A DNA stretch of 64,000 nucleotides from Oscillospiraceae bacterium (lineage in GTDB: Bacteria > Bacillota > Clostridia > Oscillospirales > Ruminococcaceae), in NCBI GenBank assembly GCA_017465665.1, contig JAFTVU010000015.1, forward strand, positions 1 to 64,000, written 5' to 3'. The position numbers and the translations under genes were made by a program. Numbering within the stretch: the stretch's first letter is position 1; every line of letters begins with the position of its first letter. Shown piece after piece: positions 51,956 through 60,317 of this stretch. The notes under the pieces were generated by a model, which worked only from the letters and a program-made list of their open reading frames with translations, made no database searches and was not told the origin of the DNA.

Positions 51956-52870
51956 TCATTTCGCGCACACGCTCTTTATCCAGCCTGTAACACCGTTCGG
52001 AAATCTTTCATCAGCCTGCGTACCATCATCAAACATCAAATCATTCTGTATCCAGTTTATCATGCAGTGCTGACCCATTTCAAACCCGTAGAACACTGAG
52101 GATATACCGCCATCTCCGTTATATACCCATTCAGGGAAAAAGCAGATAGTGTTCGGGAGTGAGTTCAGCTTTTCTAAGCGTGGAGCAATACATTCATCGA
52201 ATATAGCCATTTCATCGTGCTTTCCATGAGCAATGACAAGCTCAACACCGCTCTCAGCGATGCGGTCGAGGGTTTCGTCATCGGGTATGTAGCCAGAAGC
52301 TATCGGAATTGCGGCGTCAAAATAACCGTTCCAGTCCTCAAGTAACCTCCATGTGAACCAGCCGCCCGAGGATGCTCCCATAACAAAGCGCTTACCGATG
52401 TTTGCGGCGTGTTCATCACAGACTTTATCGTATATCTCCTTTATGGGCGCGGAATGCTCCACATCCCATGCGCCGAGTATAGTTCCGTCCTCCGCACGTT
52501 CCTCATTGCATAAGGGTACGATAATATACGCGCCGCCCATCTTCTGCTGATACCTTTCAGATGCGTACTGCTCTGCGCCGCAGCACATGATACAGCCCTC
52601 GCCCATGAGAGAATTGCTTGCGCCGTGCAGCCACATGAGCACAGGATATTTCTTTGACGGATCTGCACCGTGCTTTACAGGGTCGTACACATAATAGCGG
52701 ATGTCGCCCGTTTCCTTGCATGGGTGTGTATAGTAATCAAACAGGTGGAACAGGGTCTTGCTCGGATAGGTGGTGTTATAGCTGATAAACTCACCGTCTT
52801 GCATATACTTCGCCCACTCGGGGATGACGGTCTTATCCTGCTGGGTCTTTTTAAAATCGGGTAGTGCCAT
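51956..52870 (-). CDS. Alpha/beta hydrolase, esterase-like
   Basis: 304-residue serine hydrolase with the nucleophile elbow VMGASSGGWFTW (about residues 164-175), an oxyanion-type PVLMWLHGASN (about 75-85), AHGKHDEMAIFD (acid residue, about 216-227), and a late GQHCM His (about 271). Similar in layout to PHB-depolymerase/feruloyl-esterase-like enzymes (LpqC, Fae). No signal peptide, so it acts on small esters taken into the cell. ATG 52870 follows TTGGAGGTATATT. Divergent from the XRE-TPR gene with a shared palindrome. Confidence 0.82.
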   Translation of the reverse strand: MALPDFKKTQQDKTVIPEWAKYMQDGEFISYNTTYPSKTLFHLFDYYTHPCKETGDIRYYVYDPVKHGADPSKKYPVLMWLHGASNSLMGEGCIMCCGAEQYASERYQQKMGGAYIIVPLCNEERAEDGTILGAWDVEHSAPIKEIYDKVCDEHAANIGKRFVMGASSGGWFTWRLLEDWNGYFDAAIPIASGYIPDDETLDRIAESGVELVIAHGKHDEMAIFDECIAPRLEKLNSLPNTICFFPEWVYNGDGGISSVFYGFEMGQHCMINWIQNDLMFDDGTQADERFPNGVTGWIKSVCAK

Positions 52871-52898
52871 AATATACCTCCAATCAATTGATAGCATA

Positions 52899-52927
52899 AG
52901 TATAGCATGAATTTTCTGTCAAGTCAA
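52899..52927 (-). promoter_or_regulatory. Promoter of the esterase gene
   Basis: Minus strand: -35 TTGACT (52927-52922), 17-base spacer, -10 TATACT (52904-52899). Confidence 0.7.
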
Positions 52928-52946
52928 CTCATGCAATGCGTGAGTT
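52926..52946. promoter_or_regulatory. Palindromic operator between divergent promoters
   Basis: AACTCATGC and GCGTGAGTT flank a three-base centre; all but one position of the nine-base arms pair. It overlaps the esterase -35 and lies upstream of the regulator's -35 (52966). A likely target of the XRE-TPR protein encoded next to it. Confidence 0.6.
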
Positions 52947-52965
52947 CCGCTCAATCAACAGTATA

Positions 52966-52994
52966 TTGCAATTCAGAGGCAATTAAGCTATACT
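52966..52994 (+). promoter_or_regulatory. Promoter of the XRE-TPR regulator
   Basis: -35 TTGCAA (52966-52971), 17-base spacer, -10 TATACT (52989-52994); the AAAGGAGGAAT ribosome binding site follows. Confidence 0.7.
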
Positions 52995-53024
52995 TTAATC
53001 AGGAGCTCCAAAGGAGGAATAAGC

Positions 53025-54101
53025 ATGAACATAACACTTGGCGAAAACATCCGCAGATTAAGAACTGACAGCTCACTTACGCAGGAACAGCTTGCAGAGG
53101 CTGTGGGAGTATCTCCGCAGGCTGTAAGTCGTTGGGAAACGGGCATCAGCTATCCCGATATAACGCTGCTGCCCGTGCTTGCAAATCTTTTCAACGCGAC
53201 CACAGATACCCTGCTCGGCGTGGATATCGCACAAAAGCAGAAAGAGATCGAAAAGGCGCTGGAATACAACTCCACCCTGCACCGCGAGGGAAAGCACCAC
53301 GAAAGCGAGGCTTTCATCCGCGAAAAGCTGAAGCTGTACCCCGACAGTGCCGATCTTACCTATCAGCTTGCATACGCACTGGACAAATACATTGCCGACG
53401 GCGAACAGCAGAAAGCCATAGACGCTGAGATCGAAGCACTCTGCAGGCGCTCCATACAGCTTGACAGCGGCACTTGGATAACCCACGCTGCAAGGCAGAT
53501 GCTGTGTTTTTTATACAACAGGCAGGGCCAGAACGAAAAGGCAATCGAAATCGCTGACAGTATGCCGACATGGTGGGTCAGCCGTGAGTTCCTTATGCAG
53601 TGCGTCAGTCCGCCAGAGGAAGCAGCTGCGCAGCGCCAATATAATCTCGTGGCGCTGATGGATATGATGATACTGCATCTGAAAAAGATAGCATGGGATA
53701 TGGATTCGGATGAAAAGAGCATTGAGGTTCTTGACAAGGCAGTAGCTCTGGGTCAGCTTATTGCAGGAGATGATATGAAATTCCATCACGCGCGGATATG
53801 CAAGTGTCATCTGTGGAGGGCGAGATATTTCACTCGCATGGGAGATAAGGACAGTGCATTTGCGGCTCTTGAAAGCGCACTGCATCATGCGGCCGAGTTC
53901 GAGAGACGCCCCGAATGTTCAAAGTACGAGGCTTTCTGGCTATGGCGGATAGAGGATGTTCGCGCAAATGAAAGAAAGGATGAGCCTGAAACGCTGTATC
54001 AGCATCTGCTGAAAAAGGTACAGGAGAATTGCTTTGAGAACCTCAGAAGCGACGAGCGTTATTCTGTCCTATGTGCGAAGATAAAAGATCTGATAACATA
54101 A
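53025..54101 (+). CDS. XRE family regulator with C-terminal helical repeats
   Basis: 358 residues. Helix-turn-helix at about 5-58 (LGENIRRLRTDSSLTQEQLA, VGVSPQAVSRWETGISYPDI). The rest is helical with TPR-like repeats (ALEYNSTLHREGKHHESEAF, DLTYQLAYALDKYI, MGDKDSAFAALESALHHAAE), a design common in Clostridia for signal- or peptide-responsive regulators. Divergent from the esterase; probable shared operator. A perfect hairpin terminator follows. Confidence 0.88.
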   Translation: MNITLGENIRRLRTDSSLTQEQLAEAVGVSPQAVSRWETGISYPDITLLPVLANLFNATTDTLLGVDIAQKQKEIEKALEYNSTLHREGKHHESEAFIREKLKLYPDSADLTYQLAYALDKYIADGEQQKAIDAEIEALCRRSIQLDSGTWITHAARQMLCFLYNRQGQNEKAIEIADSMPTWWVSREFLMQCVSPPEEAAAQRQYNLVALMDMMILHLKKIAWDMDSDEKSIEVLDKAVALGQLIAGDDMKFHHARICKCHLWRARYFTRMGDKDSAFAALESALHHAAEFERRPECSKYEAFWLWRIEDVRANERKDEPETLYQHLLKKVQENCFENLRSDERYSVLCAKIKDLIT

Positions 54102-54103
54102 TT

Positions 54104-54136
54104 AAAAGGTTACCATCATAGCGGTGGTAACCTTTT
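54104..54136 (+). terminator. Terminator of the XRE-TPR gene
   Basis: AAAAGGTTACCA (54104-54115) / TGGTAACCTTTT (54125-54136), perfect 12-base stem with nine-base loop, followed by ATTTTAAT. Confidence 0.9.
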
Positions 54137-54231
54137 ATTTTAATATATCATAATTCATTTTAAGATTCTGTTTTGGTTTTTCAAAGATAGAAAAAAACTG
54201 TTTCTTAAGAAACAAGTAAAATCATAATATC

Positions 54232-54718
54232 TTATATGTTGTTTTTCATAACATCTAACAAAAACTGTTCAAAATCTTCAGCAACAATTTCGACATCTTC
54301 AAACTCAGGCTCATAACCACAAACAACACTACCTATTTTTTCCTTAAGATCAATCGCCCAAAAACGATATCCGTCTTTTACTGAGATAGCAATTGGCAAA
54401 TGCCATCCCCACCATTACTTTATTAGTGTTTTTGAGCGTTTGGTGATTGCACTATTAAGACTAATTCTTTCATATTCGTTCCATGCAAATTCGCAACCGG
54501 AATACGAATTATGATAATCTGCAACACATAAAACCACTTTTTTGAATCATCTGATTCAAATAGCGTAAACGAAACGATGAATTTGTAATACAGAGATTCT
54601 CTGTCAATATCAAAATGCTTTAGAATTTTATGTTTTTTTAATCTATATTGTTTATAGTTTTGCTTACTTTCCAATTGTTTTTAATTGCCCGCTCATAGAA
54701 CAGTGTTAAAGTATCCAT
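54232..54718 (-). pseudogene. Broken gene with SMI1/KNR4-like C-terminus
   Basis: A sound start (ATG 54718 behind GAGGAGGAAAT, encoding MDTLTLFYERAIKNNWK) runs out of frame after 16-17 residues near 54675; the next stretch (NYKQYRLKKHKILKHFDIDR to SDDSKK) is in a second frame until an A6 run near 54550; a third frame (VVLCVADYHNSYSGCEFAWN, then ERISLN) continues to a stop at 54415-54417, after which WWGWHLPIAISVKDGYRFWA and a DFEQFLLDVMKN ending run to 54232. The reconstructed protein would be about 155 residues with a tail like SMI1/KNR4 proteins (FWAIDL ... GSVV ... EDFEQFL). At least two frameshifts and one stop make it a pseudogene unless the sequence is in error. Confidence 0.7.
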
Positions 54719-54769
54719 ATTTCCTCCTCATTTTATAATCCGAGCATCTGCTTTACAATAAGTTTTATT

Positions 54770-55297
54770 TTAGAAATCTGCTACAAATTCTTTTATAGTC
54801 TTTTCATGTCTTTTTACTGTTACTTTACATTTAAAATGCGAATACCCTTGCAAAGGGATAGAAAAAAAATCATTTTGACTTTTTTCTAATATAACAATAT
54901 TTTGAGTATATACATTTTTGTTGCCATTTAATATATCCACAACTATATTAGACACATTATACTTTCGTGTCGCAGAACAAAGATATTTAATATATAAAAT
55001 GCCGTCAAATATACACTCTACCGACAAAAAACATCCTTTTATTAAACATATAAATTCTGTATTAGTAAGAACTCCATTCCGAAACACTTCAAATCTCATT
55101 GGGGTTCCATCTTTATCGTAATAATTTAAATAATGATTATTATTTTCAAAAATCTCAACCATATCAATACATTGAGTTTTTATATATTTTTTATCATCAA
55201 TCTCCTTGCATCTTGAATCATACCAATCATCAACAGAAATGAAATACTCATATTTCATCATACCATTGGAATATGCTCTTATGTTCACTTGATTCAT
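54770..55297 (-). CDS. Hypothetical protein, AT-rich, unrecognised
   Basis: 175-residue protein from ATG 55297 (MNQVNIRAYSNG), which follows AGGGGGCTAT; the frame opens at 55357 without a ribosome binding site. Beta-rich, with ISVDDWYDSRCKEIDDKKYI, YYDKDGTPMRFEVFRNG, and a C-terminal YSHFKCKVTVKRHEKTIKEF. No membrane segment. Codon use is markedly AT-rich compared with the chromosome around it, a sign of recent arrival or weak selection. Function unknown. Confidence 0.6.
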   Translation of the reverse strand: MNQVNIRAYSNGMMKYEYFISVDDWYDSRCKEIDDKKYIKTQCIDMVEIFENNNHYLNYYDKDGTPMRFEVFRNGVLTNTEFICLIKGCFLSVECIFDGILYIKYLCSATRKYNVSNIVVDILNGNKNVYTQNIVILEKSQNDFFSIPLQGYSHFKCKVTVKRHEKTIKEFVADF

Positions 55298-55403
55298 ATA
55301 GCCCCCTACCAGTTTGAGATTTGCAACATTATAATAATGCAACAAATTCAAACTCATCCATAACCAATACCCCTATACTACTTCATAATTTTGTCAATTA
55401 ATA

Positions 55404-55886
55404 TCACACTGTTAACAGCGATTTAGCAATTCGCTTTATATCATCACTCATATTATCCAATGAATAAAGAATACACCGAGACTCACTCACATACATTTCA
55501 TCATCTATCATACACCTAGGCAAGTTATGACAAGATCTGATCAGCATAAGTAATCTATCATGATTACTATTACTTTTGAAAGCATTGATCTCTATATTGA
55601 TCTGACTAATAAGTAAAAACAAAATTAATGAAGCTTTTCTATTTTTATACAAACAATCAAAATCAGCTTGATTAACATCATCATAAATCTCGTTTTTATG
55701 TATTAAATTGTTCAGTGCTTCGACAGCAGAGCATAGCAATTCGCTATCATTTATTATCAAACACGGCATTATTATATTCCACAGTTTAAGATGCTGAAAG
55801 AATTTTTGCCACTGTTTACTACTTATTCGACTTGACATACTGTTCTTTTCAAACACAAAACTCTCGTATAAAATTTTACCTACCAT
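55404..55886 (-). CDS. Hypothetical protein, AT-rich, helical
   Basis: 160-residue largely helical protein (WQKFFQHLKLWNIIMPCLII, AVEALNNLIHKNEIYDD, KASLILFLLISQINIEI). ATG 55886 has GGGG eight bases upstream; an upstream GTG at 55895 is the alternative. No domain recognised. AT-rich like its neighbours. It may be a small immunity-type or phage-derived protein, by context only. Confidence 0.55.
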   Translation of the reverse strand: MVGKILYESFVFEKNSMSSRISSKQWQKFFQHLKLWNIIMPCLIINDSELLCSAVEALNNLIHKNEIYDDVNQADFDCLYKNRKASLILFLLISQINIEINAFKSNSNHDRLLMLIRSCHNLPRCMIDDEMYVSESRCILYSLDNMSDDIKRIAKSLLTV

Positions 55887-55936
55887 TCTTGACACCCCTA
55901 TTTTAATAACAGTTTACTTTTACCGCATAACAATAA

Positions 55937-56218
55937 CTAATTTTTCGATTTATAACATAGGTAATTAAAGAACGCGTACATAGTTCCCGGAACACAGCCC
56001 CAATCAATAAGCCAAGCTACCCAGAACATATACCAAACAGGATTATTGGGAAATATCATGAAAGCAAGTCCCACAAAACCACCGCCGAAAAAGCCTATCC
56101 AAGACTGTTTTTCCTTTTTGACAATATTTCGATAAGCAACTTTCCAATTGCTAACTATTATCAACCAGCCAAAAACAGATAAAGGTATACACCATAATAA
56201 TCTTTCGATATCGCTCAT
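55937..56218 (-). CDS. Small membrane protein, AT-rich region
   Basis: About 93 residues with three membrane segments: LWCIPLSVFGWLIIVS (residues 8-23), IGFFGGGFVGLAFMIFP, and WYMFWVAWLIDWGCVPG. A basic loop (NIVKKEKQS) lies between the first two. Start uncertain: ATG 56218 (MSDIERL) has a weak GGTGAAG; longer starts at 56248 are possible and would fall in a terminator. Size and topology are those of small immunity or unknown membrane proteins; no family is recognised. Confidence 0.5.
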   Translation of the reverse strand: MSDIERLLWCIPLSVFGWLIIVSNWKVAYRNIVKKEKQSWIGFFGGGFVGLAFMIFPNNPVWYMFWVAWLIDWGCVPGTMYAFFNYLCYKSKN

Positions 56219-56247
56219 GAGCTTCACCATATTCAGCGTATTATACA

Positions 56248-56278
56248 AAAGGCTACCACCTCCGTGGTGATAGCCTTT
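56248..56278 (-). terminator. Terminator after the C_GCAxxG_C_C gene
   Basis: AAAGGCTACCAC.. (from 56248) pairs with GTGGTGATAGCCTTT (ending 56278), one mismatch; on the minus strand it is followed by TTTTGTA. It isolates the mrp unit from the AT-rich island downstream. Confidence 0.75.
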
Positions 56279-56282
56279 GATA

Positions 56283-56750
56283 TTATACGGGATTTTCCTT
56301 TATAAACGCCTCCAGCAGGTCTGCCGCGTATCTGCACAGCTCTGCACAGGGGCGCTTCTTGTAATACTCGGAGGTGCGAGCCTCGGGGACAGCGGATTTC
56401 TCTGCCGCCTGCAGACCTAACAGCTCCTTGCAGATGATACTGCCGTTATCCTCGCGGAACTTATCTGCGAGGGCACGTATCTTCTCATACAGAGCGGTCT
56501 TTTCGGTGGTCGCCTTAGGGTCATCATAGCCATAGATAAGGCTTGCCGCCATGACAAGTCCCGAAAACGCTCCGCAGACCTCGCGCATCCTGCCGATACC
56601 GCCGCCGAAGCCCGAAGCAAGCTTCACTGCGGTATCGAAATCAACGCCCAGCTCCTCGGAAAAAGCTCCGAAAACGGACTGAGAGCAATTGTAGCCCTCC
56701 TTGAACAGCTCGTACGCGCGGTCACCCTTGGTGCTTATCGTTGAGCTCAT
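56283..56750 (-). CDS. C_GCAxxG_C_C family protein
   Basis: 155-residue redox-type protein with the family's spaced cysteines: YNCSQSVFGAFSEELG (about 19-34), GGGIGRMREVCGAFSG (about 49-64, the GCAxxG-like core), IICKELLG (about 104-111) and PCAELC (about 133-138). The family (TIGR01909) is common in anaerobes and often found with molybdopterin, selenium or iron-sulfur genes; its activity is not established. It overlaps the mrp stop as ATGA, implying a linked role. Confidence 0.87.
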   Translation of the reverse strand: MSSTISTKGDRAYELFKEGYNCSQSVFGAFSEELGVDFDTAVKLASGFGGGIGRMREVCGAFSGLVMAASLIYGYDDPKATTEKTALYEKIRALADKFREDNGSIICKELLGLQAAEKSAVPEARTSEYYKKRPCAELCRYAADLLEAFIKENPV

Positions 56751-57574
56751 TTGCAGAACTCCTCGATAGCGTCAGCGATAGGATCGGCAGCCTCGCTCTC
56801 GAACAGCTCGATCAGACCGCCGTCCACCTGCTTTGCAAGCTCGGTATCGATAGGCAGCTTTGCAAGCACCTTGAGTCCGTACTTCTCTGCTGTCTCCTCG
56901 ATGTGGCTGTCGCCGAATACGTTTATCTTCTTGCCGCAATCGGGACATACAGCGTAGCTCATGTTCTCAACAAGACCGATAACGGGAATATTCATCATCT
57001 CAGCCATCTTCACAGCCTTACCAACGATCATGGATACAAGCTCCTGAGGAGATGTAACGATGATGATGCCGTCAATAGGAAGCGACTGGAACACTGTCAG
57101 CGGAACATCACCTGTTCCCGGAGGCATATCAACGAACATATAGTCAACATCGTCCCATACAACATCTGTCCAGAACTGCTTTACTGTGCCTGCGATAACA
57201 GGACCGCGCCATACAACGGGGTCGGTCTCGTTCTCCAGCAGCAGGTTTACAGACATTACCTTGATACCCTTTTTGGATACAACGGGATACAGCTCGTTTG
57301 CGTTACCTGTTGCTCTTTCCTTAAGGCCGAAAGCCTTGGGGATAGAGGGGCCTGTGATATCTGCGTCAAGAACTGCAGTATTCAGACCTCGGCGGTTCAT
57401 GAGAACAGCGGACATGGAGGTAACAAGTGATTTACCAACACCGCCCTTACCGCTGACAACAGCGATCACTTTCTTGATGCTGCTAAGCTCATGGGGCTTT
57501 TCGATAAGGCTCTCAGGCTTGCGCGAGGAGCAATTTGCAGAACAGCTGCTGCAATCATGTGAACATTCGCTCAT
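56747..57574 (-). CDS. mrp: Mrp/NBP35 family iron-sulfur carrier ATPase
   Basis: 275 residues. P-loop with deviant Walker A VVSGKGGVGKSLVT (about 37-50), DADITGPSIPKAFG switch I region (about 69-82), DMPPGTGDVPLTVFQ (about 148-162), and VENMSYAVCPDCGKK with the CxxC pair (about 208-222) that bridges a cluster in the dimer. An extra N-terminal cysteine cluster, MSECSHDCSSCSANCSSRK, is present, as in NBP35-like forms. Likely delivers iron-sulfur clusters; co-translated with the C_GCAxxG_C_C gene. Confidence 0.93.
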   Translation of the reverse strand: MSECSHDCSSCSANCSSRKPESLIEKPHELSSIKKVIAVVSGKGGVGKSLVTSMSAVLMNRRGLNTAVLDADITGPSIPKAFGLKERATGNANELYPVVSKKGIKVMSVNLLLENETDPVVWRGPVIAGTVKQFWTDVVWDDVDYMFVDMPPGTGDVPLTVFQSLPIDGIIIVTSPQELVSMIVGKAVKMAEMMNIPVIGLVENMSYAVCPDCGKKINVFGDSHIEETAEKYGLKVLAKLPIDTELAKQVDGGLIELFESEAADPIADAIEEFCK

Positions 57575-57645
57575 TTTAATTCATTTCCTTTCTGTGCCCT
57601 GGCGGGCGGGGTTTTATTCAACGGAATGATCCGTATGTAGGCATA

Positions 57646-58401
57646 TCAATCCTCATTTACAAGATACATCAGCGCAAGGCGGTTGTGACCGAGAAGCGCT
57701 TCGGAGAGCTTGTGATAATCATCGGTAAGCTCCTTTTCAAGTGCCTTGTGGAAAGGCTCGTCATTCCAGCTTCCCATTGCGCCGAAAACGTCAGAGATAT
57801 CAGCTGCAAGGTACATTCTCAGCTTATCCTCAGGAAGCTCAGGGATACCCTGTGTTTCGGAGAGATCAGGCAGCTCGCCTCCCGTAAGAACATCGCCGCC
57901 CTTACGGAATGCCTCTGCGAAGTTATCACAGCCAATGTGCTCCGCAAACTTTTCAATGTTTGAAAGAGCCATCACGAAATCCGCAGTGTTATCCTTGAAA
58001 TGCTGAAGCTCAGGCGGATTCTCGATAATATCCTCATTGAATGTGACATTCCAGCCGCGCTTCTGCTTATCGGGTGTAAAATGAGGCACAAAGCGTGTAA
58101 CTGTACCATCTGCAAACTTAGCAAACAGAGTACAGCCTGTGGTATTTACAAAGCCCAGAGCACGTCTGTCCTTTACGATATAAGGCATTATCATGAATAC
58201 CTTTTCAACGCCCTCGCCTTTAAGACGTGCATACCACACATCAGCCGAGCGCGCCATAAGACCTGCTTTCTTGCCCTTTTCGCAGAAGTTGAAGTTTATC
58301 TCGTTCTCATAAGGGAGCTTTGTAAATTTGAATTCACCACCCTTAATTGCATTCTTCGCTGCTACCGCAAGGCGGCAGATAAGTCCTACTTCACCGTTCA
58401 T
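57646..58401 (-). CDS. Conserved-looking protein, unrecognised
   Basis: 251-residue soluble protein, family not recognised. It begins MNGEVGLICRLAVAAKNAI and contains KLPYENEINFNFCEKGKKAG, a beta-rich middle (FMIMPYIVKDRRALGFVNTT) and a helical, acidic C-terminal half. No membrane segment or obvious active-site motif. ATG follows AAAGGAGAATTAAAA. GC and codon use are like the surrounding core genes rather than the AT-rich island. It is 78 bases after deoB, so possibly the last gene of that operon. Confidence 0.65.
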   Translation of the reverse strand: MNGEVGLICRLAVAAKNAIKGGEFKFTKLPYENEINFNFCEKGKKAGLMARSADVWYARLKGEGVEKVFMIMPYIVKDRRALGFVNTTGCTLFAKFADGTVTRFVPHFTPDKQKRGWNVTFNEDIIENPPELQHFKDNTADFVMALSNIEKFAEHIGCDNFAEAFRKGGDVLTGGELPDLSETQGIPELPEDKLRMYLAADISDVFGAMGSWNDEPFHKALEKELTDDYHKLSEALLGHNRLALMYLVNED

Positions 58402-58479
58402 TTTTTAATTCTCCTTTTTGGGCAGGATACTTCCCTGCTCCATGTATTTGATCCCTCACAGAACTGAGGAACATTTTGC

Positions 58480-59643
58480 TTATATCAGTATCTTATCGGC
58501 GATACTCGTTCCCTGTACCTCTCCGTCAACTCCGAGAAGATCAAGGATAGTTGCCGCAACAGTGCCGAAGCCGTACATAGTACCGATATCCACAGGATCG
58601 ATATGGCGACCGTAAATGAGCACAGGAATGTACTCTCGGGTGTGGTCTGTGCCTGTATGACAGGGATCACAGCCGTGATCCGCAGTGATCATCAGCACAT
58701 CATCCTCGCGCATATCGGAAATAAAAGTACCCAGCCACTCATCAAACTCGTTGAGCGCCTCTGCGTATCCCTCAGCGTCACGGCGGTGGCCATAGCTCTG
58801 ATCGAAATCCACGAGATTTGTGAAGCACAGGCCACGGAAATCCGTTTCCTGAACGCGCTTGGTCTCTGCCATATCGGGGACATTTCCAATAACACGGAAA
58901 GACTTGTTCACGCCCTTTCCTGCAAAGATATCGTATATCTTGCCGATACCGATAACATCCATACCGCTGTTCACGATATGATCCAGCATGGTATCGCGCG
59001 GAGGAACGAGAGAAAAATCATGCCTGCGCGATGTGCGAATGTATGGATGCTCACCCATAAAGGGGCGTGCAATAACTCTGCCGACACCGTAGTCACCAAC
59101 AAGTATCTCACGGGCGATCTCACAGTAACGGTAGAGCTCCTCAACAGGTACGATATCCTCATGCGCCGCTATCTGGAACACGCTGTCCGCTGAGGTGTAG
59201 ACTATAAGCGCGCCTGTTTCGACGTGCTCCCGTCCGTAGTCAGCGATAACGCTCGTTCCCGAATATGGCTTGTTACAAAGCACCTTTCTGCCCGTTGCCT
59301 GCTCGAATTTTTCTATCACCTCAGGCGGGAAGCCTTTTGGAAATGTCGGAAATGGCTTTTCCGAAACAAGGCCTGCAAGCTCCCAGTGACCTGTTGTGGT
59401 ATCCTTGCCCTTAGAGAGCTCGGCAAGGCGCAAAAATGCTGCTGTGGGCTCATCGGCTCTGTTTTCAAGATCCACGCCATCAATATTATAAAGACCCATC
59501 CGCTGCATGTTACTGAGCTTCAGCAGGCCCGTATCATGGCAGGAGCGGAATGTATCGGCGTGCATATCTCCGAACTCGGGAGCGTCAGGCATTGCGCCAA
59601 CTCCGAAGCTGTCAAGAACTATAAGGAAAACTCGATCAATCAT
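58480..59643 (-). CDS. deoB: Phosphopentomutase
   Basis: Moves phosphate between C1 and C5 of ribose or deoxyribose in nucleoside salvage. 387 residues, alkaline-phosphatase-like fold with manganese. Metal motifs: LIVLDSFGVGAMPDAPEFGD (residues 6-25), DTTTGHWELAG (about 86-96), MITADHGCDPCHTGTDHTRE (about 325-344). ATG 59643 has GAGG; deoC upstream ends two bases before it. Confidence 0.96.
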   Translation of the reverse strand: MIDRVFLIVLDSFGVGAMPDAPEFGDMHADTFRSCHDTGLLKLSNMQRMGLYNIDGVDLENRADEPTAAFLRLAELSKGKDTTTGHWELAGLVSEKPFPTFPKGFPPEVIEKFEQATGRKVLCNKPYSGTSVIADYGREHVETGALIVYTSADSVFQIAAHEDIVPVEELYRYCEIAREILVGDYGVGRVIARPFMGEHPYIRTSRRHDFSLVPPRDTMLDHIVNSGMDVIGIGKIYDIFAGKGVNKSFRVIGNVPDMAETKRVQETDFRGLCFTNLVDFDQSYGHRRDAEGYAEALNEFDEWLGTFISDMREDDVLMITADHGCDPCHTGTDHTREYIPVLIYGRHIDPVDIGTMYGFGTVAATILDLLGVDGEVQGTSIADKILI

Positions 59644-59644
59644 A

Positions 59645-60310
59645 TCAATAGCCTCCGTTGCTCTCACCTGAAAGGAGGAGCTTTACAGCAGAACTCGTGC
59701 CGATACGGGCACAGCCTGCCTCGATGAACATTTCAAGATCAGCCTTTGATCTCACGCCACCAGCAGCTTTCATTCTGACCGCATCACCGATATGCTCTTT
59801 AAAAAGGCGGATATCCTCAATGCGTGCGCCGTCAGTACCAAAGCCCGTGGAGGTCTTGATGAAATCAGCTCCTGCTCTTGTAACGCATCCGCAAAGTGCT
59901 ATCTTTTCCTCGTCGGTAAGATAGCAGGTCTCGATGATGACCTTTAATATCTTATCGCCGCAGGACTTTTTCACTGCGGATATCTCTGCCTCTACCCTGT
60001 CAAGATCTCCGTTCTTGACATCACAGAGATCTACGACCATATCTATCTCAGAAGCGCCGTTGCGGATAGCGTCCTCCGCCTCAAAGCATTTTACAGCAGT
60101 TGTGGAATATCCGAGAGGAAAGCCTATAACAGTGCAGATATTGAGCCGCGGATGCTTCTCATGCACATACGCTACATACGCAGCAGGTATGCAGACGGAC
60201 GCTGTTCCGTATTCCAGCGCCTCAGTACAAAGCTTATCTATCTCTGCACGGGTGGAGGTAGCACGAAGGAGCGTGTGATCAATATATGGGAAAATATCGT
60301 TATTATTCAT
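59645..60310 (-). CDS. deoC: Deoxyribose-phosphate aldolase
   Basis: Splits deoxyribose 5-phosphate into acetaldehyde and glyceraldehyde 3-phosphate. Class I aldolase, 221 residues. YIDHTLLRATSTRAEIDKL opens it; the Schiff-base lysine is in DFIKTSTGFG (about 153-162), and VRMKAAGGVRSKADL (about 178-192) carries the second lysine. Two adjacent ATGs occur; the one at 60310 has GAGG five bases upstream. The GH3 gene ends eight bases before, so salvage of deoxyribose and glycoside cleavage are transcribed together. Confidence 0.95.
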   Translation of the reverse strand: MNNNDIFPYIDHTLLRATSTRAEIDKLCTEALEYGTASVCIPAAYVAYVHEKHPRLNICTVIGFPLGYSTTAVKCFEAEDAIRNGASEIDMVVDLCDVKNGDLDRVEAEISAVKKSCGDKILKVIIETCYLTDEEKIALCGCVTRAGADFIKTSTGFGTDGARIEDIRLFKEHIGDAVRMKAAGGVRSKADLEMFIEAGCARIGTSSAVKLLLSGESNGGY

Positions 60311-60317
60311 CATAACC

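Noticed and set aside
54423-54674. Stand-alone 83-residue gene
   Set aside because: It is the middle frame of the broken gene; its start is a TTG without ribosome binding site.
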